Part shown: piece after piece, positions 27,101-41,000 of the stretch
Layout of the letters: each line of letters starts with the position of its first letter
How positions within the stretch are numbered: position 1 is the stretch's first letter
Source of the DNA: Hydractinia symbiolongicarpus
Lineage: Eukaryota; Cnidaria; Hydrozoa; Anthoathecata; Hydractiniidae
Assembly: GCF_029227915.1 (NCBI RefSeq)
Contig: NC_079875.1
Location: 21,323,001 to 21,387,000 of the forward strand
Reading direction: 5' to 3'
Length of the DNA: 64,000 nucleotides
Position numbers and translations under genes: made by a program
Notes under the pieces: generated by a model
Databases searched by the model: none
The model's input: only the letters and a program-made list of their open reading frames with translations
Told to the model about the DNA's origin: nothing

Positions 27101-30100
27101 AACGCCATATTACGGTCGTTATAGGGCTGTGCACGTAATTAAGAGAGCTCTAAAGCCACGGCGCTAAATAGAACCACTTGGAACGTTGTAGGGCATTGAG
27201 ACTGGAAGGAATAGTCCAATGGTAAGCTGCCCAGGCAGAGGGAACCACGTGATTTACGTGTGAGGCCTTTATTACACTGCAAAGGCCATATTACAGCCTT
27301 TATAGGAAGATGCACGTAGTTAAGAGTGTTGTAAAGCGACGGCGCTAAGGAAAACGACTTGGGATGTTGTAGCGCATTAAGACTGGAACGACTAGTCCAA
27401 TGATAACCTGCGCAGGCAGATGGAACCTCGTGATTTACGTGTGAGGCTTTTATTAGACTGCAAAAAGCCATATTACAGCCTTTAAACGACTGTGCACGCA
27501 GTTAATGGTGTTCTAAGGCGACGGCGCTAATGAAAGCGACTTTCGACGATGAAGCGCATTGAGACTGGAACGACTAGTCCAATGGTAAGCTGCGCAGGCA
27601 GATGAAACCACGTGATTTACATGTGAGGCTTTTATTAGACTGGAAAAGGGGCATATTATAGACTTTGTAGGACGATGCACGTAGTTAAGGGTGTTCTAAA
27701 GCGACGGCGCTAATGAAAACAACTTGGGACGTTGTAGCGCATTGAGACTGGAAAGAATAGTCCAATGGTAACCTGCGCAGACAGGTGAAACCACGTGATT
27801 TACGTGTGAGGTCTTTATTAGACTGCAAAAGGCCATAATACGGTCGTTATAGGGCTGTGCACGTAATTAAGAGAGTTCTGAGGCGACGGCGCTAATGAAA
27901 ACGACTTGGGACGTTGTAGCGCATTGAAACTGAAACGAATAGTCCAATGGTAACCTGCACAGGCAGATGGAACAACGTGATTTACGTGTGAGCCTTTATT
28001 ACCCTGCAAAACGCCATAATACGGTCGTTATAGGGCTGTGGACGTAATTAAAAGAGCTCTAAAGCCACGGCGCTAAATAGAACCACTTGGAACGTTGTAG
28101 GGCATTGTGACTGGAAGGAATAGTCCGATGGTAAGCTGCGCAGGGAGATGAAACCACGTGATTTACATGTGAGGCTTTTATTAGACTGGAAAAGGGCATA
28201 TTATAGCCTTTGTAGGACGATGCACGTAGTTAAGAGTGTTCTAAAGCGACGGCGCTAAGGAAAACGACTTGGGACGTTGTAGCGCATTGAGACTGGAAGG
28301 AATAGTCCAATGGTAACCTGCACAGGCATATGGAACAATGTGATTTACGTGTGAGGCCTTTATTACCCTGCAAAACGCCATATTACGGTCGTTATAGGGC
28401 TGTGCACGTAATTAAGAGAGCTCTAAAGCCACGGCGCTAAATAGAACCACTTGGAACGTTGTAGGGCATTGAGACTGGAAGGAATAGTCTAATGGTAAGC
28501 TGCCCAGGCAGAGGGAACCACGTGATTTACGTGTGAGGCCTTTATTACACTGCAAAAGGCCATATTACAGCCTTTATAGGAAGATGCACGTAGTTAAGAG
28601 TGTTGTAAAGCGACGGCGCTAATGAAAACGACTTGGGATGTTGTAGCACACTGAGACTGGAAAGACTGGTCCAATGGTAACCGGCGCAGGCAACTCAAAC
28701 CGCTTGATTTAAGTGTGCGGCCTTTATTAGACTGCAAAAGGCCATATTAAAGCCTTTATATGACTGTGCACGTAGTTAAGAGTGTTCTAAAGCGACGGCG
28801 CTAATGAAAACGACTTGGGATGTTGTAGCGCATTGAGACTGGAACGACTAGTCCAATGGTAACCTGCACAGGCAGATGGAACCTCGTGATTTACGTGTGA
28901 GGCCTTTATTAGACTGCAAAAGGTCATATTACAGCCCTTATAGGACTGTGTACGTAGTTAAGAGTGTTCTAAGGCGACGGCGCTAATGAAAGCGACCTTA
29001 GACGTTGTAGCGCATTGAGACTGGAACGACTAGTCCAATTCTAACCTGCGCAGGCAGATTGAACCACGTGATTTACGTGCGAGGCTTTTATTACCCTGCA
29101 AAACGCCATATTACGGTCGTTATAGGGCTGTGCACGTAGTTAAGAGTGTTCTAAGGCCATGGCGCTAAGGAAAACCACTTTGAAAGTTGTAGTGCATTGA
29201 GACTGGAAGGAATAGTCCAATGGTAACCTGCGAAGGGAGATGGAGCGGCGTGATTTAATTGTGCGTCCTTTATTAGAGTTCAAAAGGCCATATTACGGTC
29301 TTTATAGCACTGTGCACGTAGTTAAGAGTGTTCTAAGGCAACGGCGCTAATGAAGACGACTTGGGACGTTGTAGCGCATTGAGACTGGAACGACTAGTCC
29401 AATGGTAACCTGCGCAGGCAGGTGAAACCACGTGATTTACGTGTGAGTTTATATTAGTCTTTAAAAGGCCATATTACAGCCTTTATAGCACTGTGCACGT
29501 AGTTAAGAGTGTTCTAAGGCCACGGCGCTAAGGAAAGCCACTTGGAACGTTGTAGTGCATTGACATTGAAAGGAATATTCCAATGGTAACCTGCGAGGCT
29601 AGATGGAACCATGTGATTTACGTGCGAGGCATTTATTAGACTGCAAAAGGCCATATTACAGACTTTATAGGACTGTGCACGTAGTTAAGAGTGTTCTAAG
29701 GCAACGGGGCTAATGAAGACGACTTGGGACGTTGTCGCGCATTGAGACTGGAACGACTAATCCAATGGTAAACTGCGCAGGCAGGTGAAACCACGTGATT
29801 TACGTGTGAGGCCTTTATTAGACTGCAAAAGGCCATATTACAGCCTTTAAAGGACTGTGCACGTGGTTAAGAGTGTTCTAAGGCGACGGCGCTAATGAAA
29901 GCGAACTTGGACGTTGTGGCGCATTGAGACTGGAACGACTAGTCCAATGGTAACTTGTCCAGGCAGATGGAATCACGTGATTTACGCGTGAGGCCTTTAT
30001 TAGACTGCAAAAGGCCACATTACGGTCTTTATAGCACTGTGCAGTTAGTTAAGAGTGTTCTAAGGCCATGGCGCTAAGGAAAACCACCTTGAAAGTTGTA

Positions 30101-31091
30101 GTGCATTGAGACTGGAAGGAATAGTCCAATGGTAACCTGCGCAGGGAGATGGAGCGGCGTGATTTAAGTGTGCGTCCTTTATTAGACTGCAAAAAGCCAT
30201 ATTACGGTCTTTATAGCACTGTGCACGTAGTTAAGAGTGTTCTAAGGCAACGGCGCTAATGAAGAAGACTTGGGACGTTGTAGCGCATTGAGACTGGAAC
30301 GACTAGTCCAATGGTAACCTGTGCAGGCAGATAGAACCACGTGATTTACGTGCGAGGCTTTTATTAGACTGCAAAAGGCCATAATACAGCCTTTATAGCA
30401 CTGTGCACGCACGTAAGAGTGTTCTAAGGCAACGGCGCTAAGGAAAACCTCTTGGAACGTTGTAGTGCATTGACTATGGAAGGAATATTCCAATGGTAAC
30501 CGGGGCAGGCATCTGAAACCACTTGAGCTACGTCTGCGGCCTTTATTGGACTGCAAAAGGCCATATTACAGCCTTTATAAGACTGTGCACGAAGTTAAGA
30601 GTGTTGTAAGGCAACGGCGCTAATGAGAACGACTTGGGACGTTGTAGCGCATTGAGACTGGAACGACAAGTCCAATGGTAATCGGCGCAGGCAGCTGAAA
30701 CCGCGTGATTTACGTGTTAGGCCTTTATTAGACTGGAAAAGGCCACATTACGGTCTTTATAGCACTGTGCACGTAGTTAAGAGTATTCTAAGGCCATGGC
30801 GCTAAGGAAAACCACTTTGAAAGTTGTAGTGCATTGAGACTGCAAGGAATAGTCCAATGGTAACCTGCGCAGGGAGATGGAGCGGCGTGATTTAATTGTG
30901 CGTCCTTTATTAGACTGCAAAAGGCCATATTACGGTCTTTATGGCACTGTGCACGTAGTTAAGAGTGTTCTAAGGCGACGGCGCTAATGAAAGCGACTTT
31001 CGACGATGAAGCGCATTGAGACTGGAACGACTAGTCCAATGGTAACCTGCGCAGGCAGATGGAACCACGTGATTTACGTGTGAGGCCTTTA
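24178..31091 (+). repeat. 38-monomer higher-order repeat, copy 1 (6,914 bp)
   Basis: This unit recurs downstream at shifts of 6,914 bp and then 6,912 bp (38 x 182 = 6,916). The left edge is set where upstream text stops agreeing (GCTGCCCAGGCAGAGGG here, CTGCGCAGGCAGATGG before copy 2). Copy 1 is 2 bp longer than copy 2, and both bases can be placed: an extra T at about 26,491 (CCAATTGGTAAAC) and an extra G at about 27,650 (GGAAAAGGGGCAT). Further differences from copy 2 seen by eye are at 24,201 (A for C), 28,668 (G for A) and near 28,787 (AAAGCGACGG for AAGGCGACGG). The unit contains an internal 9-monomer duplication. Confidence 0.92.
25140..27880 (+). repeat. 9-monomer duplication nested in the 38-monomer HOR
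   Basis: From about 25,140 to 26,240 the sequence is repeated at 26,778-27,880 with a shift of 1,638 bp (9 x 182). Both halves contain the monomer with a 1-bp deletion, CACTGCAAAGGCC instead of CACTGCAAAAGGCC (about 25,637 and 27,276). The same duplication is present at the matching places in copies 2 and 3 (for example 32,553 and 34,192; 39,467 and 41,105). It therefore predates amplification of the large unit. Confidence 0.82.
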
Positions 31092-34000
31092 TTACACTGC
31101 AAAAGGCCATATTACAGCCTTTATAGGAAGATGCACGTAGTTAAGAGTGTTGTAAAGCGACGGCGCTAAGGAAAACGACTTGGGATGTTGTAGCGCATTA
31201 AGACTGGAACGACTAGTCCAATGATAACCTGCGCAGGCAGATGGAACCTCGTGATTTACGTGTGAGGCTTTTATTAGACTGCAAAAAGCCATATTACAGC
31301 CTTTAAACGACTGTGCATGCAGTTAATGGTGTTCTAAGGCGACGGCGCTAATGAAAGCGACTTTCGACGATGAAGCGCATTGAGACTGGAACGACTAGTC
31401 CAATGGTAAGCTGCGCAGGCAGATGAAACCACGTGATTTACATGTGAGGCTTTTATTAGACTGGAAAAGGGCATATTATAGCCTTTGTAGGACGATGCAC
31501 GTAGTTACGAGTGTTCTAAAGCGACAGCGCTAATGAAAACAACTTGGGACGTTGTAGCGCATTGAGACTGGAAGGAATAGTCCAATGGTAACCTGCGCAG
31601 ACAGGTGAAACCACGTGATTTACGTGTGAGGTCTTTATTAGACTGCAAAAGGCCATAATACGGTCGTTATAGGGCTGTGCACGTAATTAAGAGAGTTCTG
31701 AGGCCACGGCGCTAAGGAGAACCACTTGGAACGTTGTTGTGCATTGAGACTGGAAGGAATAGTCAATTGGTAACCTGCGCAGGCAGATGGAACCTCGTGA
31801 TTTACGTGTGAGGTCTTTATTTGACTTCAAAAGGCCATATTACAGCTTTTATAGGACTGTGCACGCAGTTAAGAGAGTTCTAAAGCCACGGCGCTATGGA
31901 AAACAACATTGGACGTTGTAGCACACTGAGACTGGAAAGACTAGTCCAATGGTAAACGGCGCAGGCAACTCAAACCGCGTGATTTAAGTGTGCGGCCTTT
32001 ATTAGACTGCAAAAGGCCATACTACGGTCTTTATAGGACTCTACACGTAGTTAAGAGTGTTCTAAGGCGACAGCACTAATGAAGATTACTTGGGATGTTG
32101 TAGCGCATTGAGACTGGAACGACTAGTCCAATGGTAACCTGCACAGGCAGATGGAACCACGTGATTTACGTGTGAGGCCTTTATTAGACTGCAAAAGGTC
32201 ATATTACAGCCCTTATAGGACTGTGCACGTAGTTAAGAGTGTTCTAAGGCCACGGCGCTAATGAAAGCGACCTTAGACGTTGTAGCGCATTGAGACTGGA
32301 ACGAATAGTCCAATGGTAACCTGCGCAGGAAGATAGAACCACGTGATTTACGTGTGAGGCCTTTATTACCCTGCAAAACGCCATATTACGGTCGTTATAG
32401 GGCTGTGCACGTAATTAAGAGAGCTCTAAAGCCACGGCGCTAAATAGAACCACTTGGAACGTTGTAGGGCATTGAGACTGGAAGGAATAGTCCAATGGTA
32501 AGCTGCCCAGGCAGAGGGAACCACGTGATTTACGTGTGAGGCCTTTATTACACTGCAAAGGCCATATTACAGCCTTTATAGGAAGATGCACGTAGTTAAG
32601 AGTGTTGTAAAGCGACGGCGCTAAGGAAAACGACTTGGGATGTTGTAGCGCATTAAGACTGGAACGACTAGTCCAATGATAACCTGCGCAGGCAGATGGA
32701 ACCTCGTGATTTACGTGTGAGGCTTTTATTAGACTGCAAAAAGCCATATTACAGCCTTTAAACGACTGTGCACGTAGTTAATGGTGTTCTAAGGCGACGG
32801 CGCTAATGAAAGCGACTTTCGACGATGAAGCGCATTGAGACTGGAACGACTAGTCCAATGGTAAGCTGCGCAGGCAGATGAAACCACGTGATTTACATGT
32901 GAGGCTTTTATTAGACTGGAAAAGGGCATATTATAGACTTTGTAGGACGATGCACGTAGTTAAGGGTGTTCTAAAGCGACGGCGCTAATGAAAACAACTT
33001 GGGACGTTGTAGCGCATTGAGACTGGAAGGAATAGTCCAATGGTAACCTGCGCAGACAGGTGAAACCACGTGATTTACGTGTGAGGTCTTTATTAGACTG
33101 CAAAAGGCCATAATACGGTCGTTATAGGGCTGTGCACGTAATTAAGAGAGTTCTGAGGCCACGGCGCTAAGGAGAACCACTTGGAACGTTGTTGTGCAAT
33201 GAGACTGGAAGGAATAGTCAATTGGTAACCTGCGCAGGCAGATGGAACCTCGTGATTTACGTGTGAGGTCTTTATTTGACTTCTAAAGGCCATATTACAG
33301 CTTTTATAGGACTGTGCACGCAGTTAAGAGAGTTCTAAAGCCACGGCGCTATGGAAAACAACATGGGACGTTGTAGCACACTGAGACTGGAAAGACTAGT
33401 CCAATGGTAAACGGCGCAGGCAACTCAAACCGCGTGATTTAAGTGTGCGGCCTTTATTAGACTGCAAAAGGCCATACTACGGTCTTTATAGGACTCTACA
33501 CGTAGTTAAGAGTGTTTTAAGGCCACGGCGCTAAGGAGAACTACTTGGGACGTTGTACCACATTGAGACTTGAAGGACTAGTCCAATGGTAACCTGCGCA
33601 GGCAGATGGAACCTCGTGATTTACGTGTGAGGTCTTTATTTGACTGCAAAAGGCCATATTAAAGCCTTTATATGACTGTGCACGTAGTTAAGAGTGTTCT
33701 AAGGCGACAGCACTAATGAAAATTACTTGGGATGTCGTAGCGCATTGAGACTGGAACGACTAGTCCAATGGTAACCTGCACAGGCAGATGGAACCACGTG
33801 ATTTACGTGTGAGGCCTTTATTAGACTGCAAAAGGTCATATTGCAGCCCTTATAGGACTGTGCACGTAGTTAAGAGTGTTCTAAGGCCACGGCGCTAATG
33901 AAAGCGACCTTAGACGTTGTAGCGCATTGAGACTGGAACGAATAGTCCAATGGTAACCTGCACAGGCATATGGAACAACGTGATTTACGTGTGAGGCCTT

Positions 34001-37000
34001 TATTACCCTGCAAAACGCCATATTACGGTCGTTATAGGGCTGTGCACGTAATTAAGAGAGCTCTAAAGCCACGGCGCTAAATAGAACCACTTGGAACGTT
34101 GTAGGGCATTGAGACTGGAAGGAATAGTCCAATGGTAAGCTGCCCAGGCAGAGGGAACCACGTGATTTACGTGTGAGGCCTTTATTACACTGCAAAGGCC
34201 ATATTACAGCCTTTATAGGAAGATGCACGTAGTTAAGAGTGTTGTAAAGCGACGGCGCTAAGGAAAACGACTTGGGATGTTGTAGCGCATTAAGACTGGA
34301 ACGACTAGTCCAATGATAACCTGCGCAGGCAGATGGAACCTCGTGATTTACGTGTGAGGCTTTTATTAGACTGCAAAAAGCCATATTACAGCCTTTAAAC
34401 GACTGTGCACGCAGTTAATGGTGTTCTAAGGCGACGGCGCTAATGAAAGCGACTTTCGACGATGAAGCGCATTGAGACTGGAACGACTAGTCCAATGGTA
34501 AGCTGCGCAGGCAGATGAAACCACGTGATTTACATGTGAGGCTTTTATTAGACTGGAAAAGGGCATATTATAGACTTTGTAGGACGATGCACGTAGTTAA
34601 GGGTGTTCTAAAGCGACGGCGCTAATGAAAACAACTTGGGACGTTGTAGCGCATTGAGACTGGAAAGAATAGTCCAATGGTAACCTGCGCAGACAGGTGA
34701 AACCACGTGATTTACGTGTGAGGTCTTTATTAGACTGCAAAAGGCCATAATACGGTCGTTATAGGGCTGTGCACGTAATTAAGAGAGTTCTGAGGCGACG
34801 GCGCTAATGAAAACGACTTGGGACGTTGTAGCGCATTGAAACTGAAACGAATAGTCCAATGGTAACCTGCACAGGCAGATGGAACAACGTGATTTACGTG
34901 TGAGCCTTTATTACCCTGCAAAACGCCATAATACGGTCGTTATAGGGCTGTGGACGTAATTAAAAGAGCTCTAAAGCCACGGCGCTAAATAGAACCACTT
35001 GGAACGTTGTAGGGCATTGTGACTGGAAGGAATAGTCCGATGGTAAGCTGCGCAGGGAGATGAAACCACGTGATTTACATGTGAGGCTTTTATTAGACTG
35101 GAAAAGGGCATATTATAGCCTTTGTAGGACGATGCACGTAGTTAAGAGTGTTCTAAAGCGACGGCGCTAAGGAAAACGACTTGGGACGTTGTAGCGCATT
35201 GAGACTGGAAGGAATAGTCCAATGGTAACCTGCACAGGCATATGGAACAATGTGATTTACGTGTGAGGCCTTTATTACCCTGCAAAACGCCATATTACGG
35301 TCGTTATAGGGCTGTGCACGTAATTAAGAGAGCTCTAAAGCCACGGCGCTAAATAGAACCACTTGGAACGTTGTAGGGCATTGAGACTGGAAGGAATAGT
35401 CTAATGGTAAGCTGCCCAGGCAGAGGGAACCACGTGATTTACGTGTGAGGCCTTTATTACACTGCAAAAGGCCATATTACAGCCTTTATAGGAAGATGCA
35501 CGTAGTTAAGAGTGTTGTAAAGCGACGGCGCTAATGAAAACGACTTGGGATGTTGTAGCACACTGAGACTGGAAAGACTAGTCCAATGGTAACCGGCGCA
35601 GGCAACTCAAACCGCTTGATTTAAGTGTGCGGCCTTTATTAGACTGCAAAAGGCCATATTAAAGCCTTTATATGACTGTGCACGTAGTTAAGAGTGTTCT
35701 AAGGCGACGGCGCTAATGAAAACGACTTGGGATGTTGTAGCGCATTGAGACTGGAACGACTAGTCCAATGGTAACCTGCACAGGCAGATGGAACCTCGTG
35801 ATTTACGTGTGAGGCCTTTATTAGACTGCAAAAGGTCATATTACAGCCCTTATAGGACTGTGTACGTAGTTAAGAGTGTTCTAAGGCGACGGCGCTAATG
35901 AAAGCGACCTTAGACGTTGTAGCGCATTGAGACTGGAACGACTAGTCCAATTCTAACCTGCGCAGGCAGATTGAACCACGTGATTTACGTGCGAGGCTTT
36001 TATTACCCTGCAAAACGCCATATTACGGTCGTTATAGGGCTGTGCACGTAGTTAAGAGTGTTCTAAGGCCATGGCGCTAAGGAAAACCACTTTGAAAGTT
36101 GTAGTGCATTGAGACTGGAAGGAATAGTCCAATGGTAACCTGCGAAGGGAGATGGAGCGGCGTGATTTAATTGTGCGTCCTTTATTAGAGTTCAAAAGGC
36201 CATATTACGGTCTTTATAGCACTGTGCACGTAGTTAAGAGTGTTCTAAGGCAACGGCGCTAATGAAGACGACTTGGGACGTTGTAGCGCATTGAGACTGG
36301 AACGACTAGTCCAATGGTAACCTGCGCAGGCAGGTGAAACCACGTGATTTACGTGTGAGTTTATATTAGTCTTTAAAAGGCCATATTACAGCCTTTATAG
36401 CACTGTGCACGTAGTTAAGAGTGTTCTAAGGCCACGGCGCTAAGGAAAGCCACTTGGAACGTTGTAGTGCATTGACATTGAAAGGAATATTCCAATGGTA
36501 ACCTGCGAGGCTAGATGGAACCATGTGATTTACGTGCGAGGCATTTATTAGACTGCAAAAGGCCATATTACAGACTTTATAGGACTGTGCACGTAGTTAA
36601 GAGTGTTCTAAGGCAACGGGGCTAATGAAGACGACTTGGGACGTTGTCGCGCATTGAGACTGGAACGACTAATCCAATGGTAAACTGCGCAGGCAGGTGA
36701 AACCACGTGATTTACGTGTGAGGCCTTTATTAGACTGCAAAAGGCCATATTACAGCCTTTAAAGGACTGTGCACGTGGTTAAGAGTGTTCTAAGGCGACG
36801 GCGCTAATGAAAGCGAACTTGGACGTTGTGGCGCATTGAGACTGGAACGACTAGTCCAATGGTAACTTGTCCAGGCAGATGGAATCACGTGATTTACGCG
36901 TGAGGCCTTTATTAGACTGCAAAAGGCCACATTACGGTCTTTATAGCACTGTGCAGTTAGTTAAGAGTGTTCTAAGGCCATGGCGCTAAGGAAAACCACC

Positions 37001-38003
37001 TTGAAAGTTGTAGTGCATTGAGACTGGAAGGAATAGTCCAATGGTAACCTGCGCAGGGAGATGGAGCGGCGTGATTTAAGTGTGCGTCCTTTATTAGACT
37101 GCAAAAAGCCATATTACGGTCTTTATAGCACTGTGCACGTAGTTAAGAGTGTTCTAAGGCAACGGCGCTAATGAAGAAGACTTGGGACGTTGTAGCGCAT
37201 TGAGACTGGAACGACTAGTCCAATGGTAACCTGTGCAGGCAGATAGAACCACGTGATTTACGTGCGAGGCTTTTATTAGACTGCAAAAGGCCATAATACA
37301 GCCTTTATAGCACTGTGCACGCACGTAAGAGTGTTCTAAGGCAACGGCGCTAAGGAAAACCTCTTGGAACGTTGTAGTGCATTGACTATGGAAGGAATAT
37401 TCCAATGGTAACCGGGGCAGGCATCTGAAACCACTTGAGCTACGTCTGCGGCCTTTATTGGACTGCAAAAGGCCATATTACAGCCTTTATAAGACTGTGC
37501 ACGAAGTTAAGAGTGTTGTAAGGCAACGGCGCTAATGAGAACGACTTGGGACGTTGTAGCGCATTGAGACTGGAACGACAAGTCCAATGGTAATCGGCGC
37601 AGGCAGCTGAAACCGCGTGATTTACGTGTTAGGCCTTTATTAGACTGGAAAAGGCCACATTACGGTCTTTATAGCACTGTGCACGTAGTTAAGAGTATTC
37701 TAAGGCCATGGCGCTAAGGAAAACCACTTTGAAAGTTGTAGTGCATTGAGACTGCAAGGAATAGTCCAATGGTAACCTGCGCAGGGAGATGGAGCGGCGT
37801 GATTTAATTGTGCGTCCTTTATTAGACTGCAAAAGGCCATATTACGGTCTTTATGGCACTGTGCACGTAGTTAAGAGTGTTCTAAGGCGACGGCGCTAAT
37901 GAAAGCGACTTTCGACGATGAAGCGCATTGAGACTGGAACGACTAGTCCAATGGTAACCTGCGCAGGCAGATGGAACCACGTGATTTACGTGTGAGGCCT
38001 TTA
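31092..38003 (+). repeat. 38-monomer higher-order repeat, copy 2 (6,912 bp)
   Basis: Collinear with copy 1 over the full length apart from a handful of single-base differences, so the two look more than 99% identical. Private changes spotted in this copy are C at 33,736 (GATGTCGTAG) and G at 33,843 (ATTGCAGCCC), where both other copies have T and A. Where copy 1 differs, copy 2 usually agrees with copy 3. It includes the nested 9-monomer duplication and the minor indel-bearing monomers of copy 1. Confidence 0.93.
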
Positions 38004-41000
38004 TTACACTGCAAAAGGCCATATTACAGCCTTTATAGGAAGATGCACGTAGTTAAGAGTGTTGTAAAGCGACGGCGCTAAGGAAAACGACTTGGGATGT
38101 TGTAGCGCATTAAGACTGGAACGACTAGTCCAATGATAACCTGCGCAGGCAGATGGAACCTCGTGATTTACGTGTGAGGCTTTTATTAGACTGCAAAAAG
38201 CCATATTACAGCCTTTAAACGACTGTGCATGCAGTTAATGGTGTTCTAAGGCGACGGCGCTAATGAAAGCGACTTTCGACGATGAAGCGCATTGAGACTG
38301 GAACGACTAGTCCAATGGTAAGCTGCGCAGGCAGATGAAACCACGTGATTTACATGTGAGGCTTTTATTAGACTGGAAAAGGGCATATTATAGCCTTTGT
38401 AGGACGATGCACGTAGTTACGAGTGTTCTAAAGCGACAGCGCTAATGAAAACAACTTGGGACGTTGTAGCGCATTGAGACTGGAAGGAATAGTCCAATGG
38501 TAACCTGCGCAGACAGGTGAAACCACGTGATTTACGTGTGAGGTCTTTATTAGACTGCAAAAGGCCATAATACGGTCGTTATAGGGCTGTGCACGTAATT
38601 AAGAGAGTTCTGAGGCCACGGCGCTAAGGAGAACCACTTGGAACGTTGTTGTGCATTGAGACTGGAAGGAATAGTCAATTGGTAACCTGCGCAGGCAGAT
38701 GGAACCTCGTGATTTACGTGTGAGGTCTTTATTTGACTTCAAAAGGCCATATTACAGCTTTTATAGGACTGTGCACGCAGTTAAGAGAGTTCTAAAGCCA
38801 CGGCGCTATGGAAAACAACATTGGACGTTGTAGCACACTGAGACTGGAAAGACTAGTCCAATGGTAAACGGCGCAGGCAACTCAAACCGCGTGATTTAAG
38901 TGTGCGGCCTTTATTAGACTGCAAAAGGCCATACTACGGTCTTTATAGGACTCTACACGTAGTTAAGAGTGTTCTAAGGCGACAGCACTAATGAAGATTA
39001 CTTGGGATGTTGTAGCGCATTGAGACTGGAACGACTAGTCCAATGGTAACCTGCACAGGCAGATGGAACCACGTGATTTACGTGTGAGGCCTTTATTAGA
39101 CTGCAAAAGGTCATATTACAGCCCTTATAGGACTGTGCACGTAGTTAAGAGTGTTCTAAGGCCACGGCGCTAATGAAAGCGACCTTAGACGTTGTAGCGC
39201 ATTGAGACTGGAACGAATAGTCCAATGGTAACCTGCGCAGGAAGATAGAACCACGTGATTTACGTGTGAGGCCTTTATTACCCTGCAAAACGCCATATTA
39301 CGGTCGTTATAGGGCTGTGCACGTAATTAAGAGAGCTCTAAAGCCACGGCGCTAAATAGAACCACTTGGAACGTTGTAGGGCATTGAGACTGGAAGGAAT
39401 AGTCCAATGGTAAGCTGCCCAGGCAGAGGGAACCACGTGATTTACGTGTGAGGCCTTTATTACACTGCAAAGGCCATATTACAGCCTTTATAGGAAGATG
39501 CACGTAGTTAAGAGTGTTGTAAAGCGACGGCGCTAAGGAAAACGACTTGGGATGTTGTAGCGCATTAAGACTGGAACGACTAGTCCAATGATAACCTGCG
39601 CAGGCAGATGGAACCTCGTGATTTACGTGTGAGGCTTTTATTAGACTGCAAAAAGCCATATTACAGCCTTTAAACGACTGTGCACGTAGTTAATGGTGTT
39701 CTAAGGCGACGGCGCTAATGAAAGCGACTTTCGACGATGAAGCGCATTGAGACTGGAACGACTAGTCCAATGGTAAGCTGCGCAGGCAGATGAAACCACG
39801 TGATTTACATGTGAGGCTTTTATTAGACTGGAAAAGGGCATATTATAGACTTTGTAGGACGATGCACGTAGTTAAGGGTGTTCTAAAGCGACGGCGCTAA
39901 TGAAAACAACTTGGGACGTTGTAGCGCATTGAGACTGGAAGGAATAGTCCAATGGTAACCTGCGCAGACAGGTGAAACCACGTGATTTACGTGTGAGGTC
40001 TTTATTAGACTGCAAAAGGCCATAATACGGTCGTTATAGGGCTGTGCACGTAATTAAGAGAGTTCTGAGGCCACGGCGCTAAGGAGAACCACTTGGAACG
40101 TTGTTGTGCAATGAGACTGGAAGGAATAGTCAATTGGTAACCTGCGCAGGCAGATGGAACCTCGTGATTTACGTGTGAGGTCTTTATTTGACTTCTAAAG
40201 GCCATATTACAGCTTTTATAGGACTGTGCACGCAGTTAAGAGAGTTCTAAAGCCACGGCGCTATGGAAAACAACATGGGACGTTGTAGCACACTGAGACT
40301 GGAAAGACTAGTCCAATGGTAAACGGCGCAGGCAACTCAAACCGCGTGATTTAAGTGTGCGGCCTTTATTAGACTGCAAAAGGCCATACTACGGTCTTTA
40401 TAGGACTCTACACGTAGTTAAGAGTGTTTTAAGGCCACGGCGCTAAGGAGAACTACTTGGGACGTTGTACCACATTGAGACTTGAAGGACTAGTCCAATG
40501 GTAACCTGCGCAGGCAGATGGAACCTCGTGATTTACGTGTGAGGTCTTTATTTGACTGCAAAAGGCCATATTAAAGCCTTTATATGACTGTGCACGTAGT
40601 TAAGAGTGTTCTAAGGCGACAGCACTAATGAAAATTACTTGGGATGTTGTAGCGCATTGAGACTGGAACGACTAGTCCAATGGTAACCTGCACAGGCAGA
40701 TGGAACCACGTGATTTACGTGTGAGGCCTTTATTAGACTGCAAAAGGTCATATTACAGCCCTTATAGGACTGTGCACGTAGTTAAGAGTGTTCTAAGGCC
40801 ACGGCGCTAATGAAAGCGACCTTAGACGTTGTAGCGCATTGAGACTGGAACGAATAGTCCAATGGTAACCTGCACAGGCATATGGAACAACGTGATTTAC
40901 GTGTGAGGCCTTTATTACCCTGCAAAACGCCATATTACGGTCGTTATAGGGCTGTGCACGTAATTAAGAGAGCTCTAAAGCCACGGCGCTAAATAGAACC

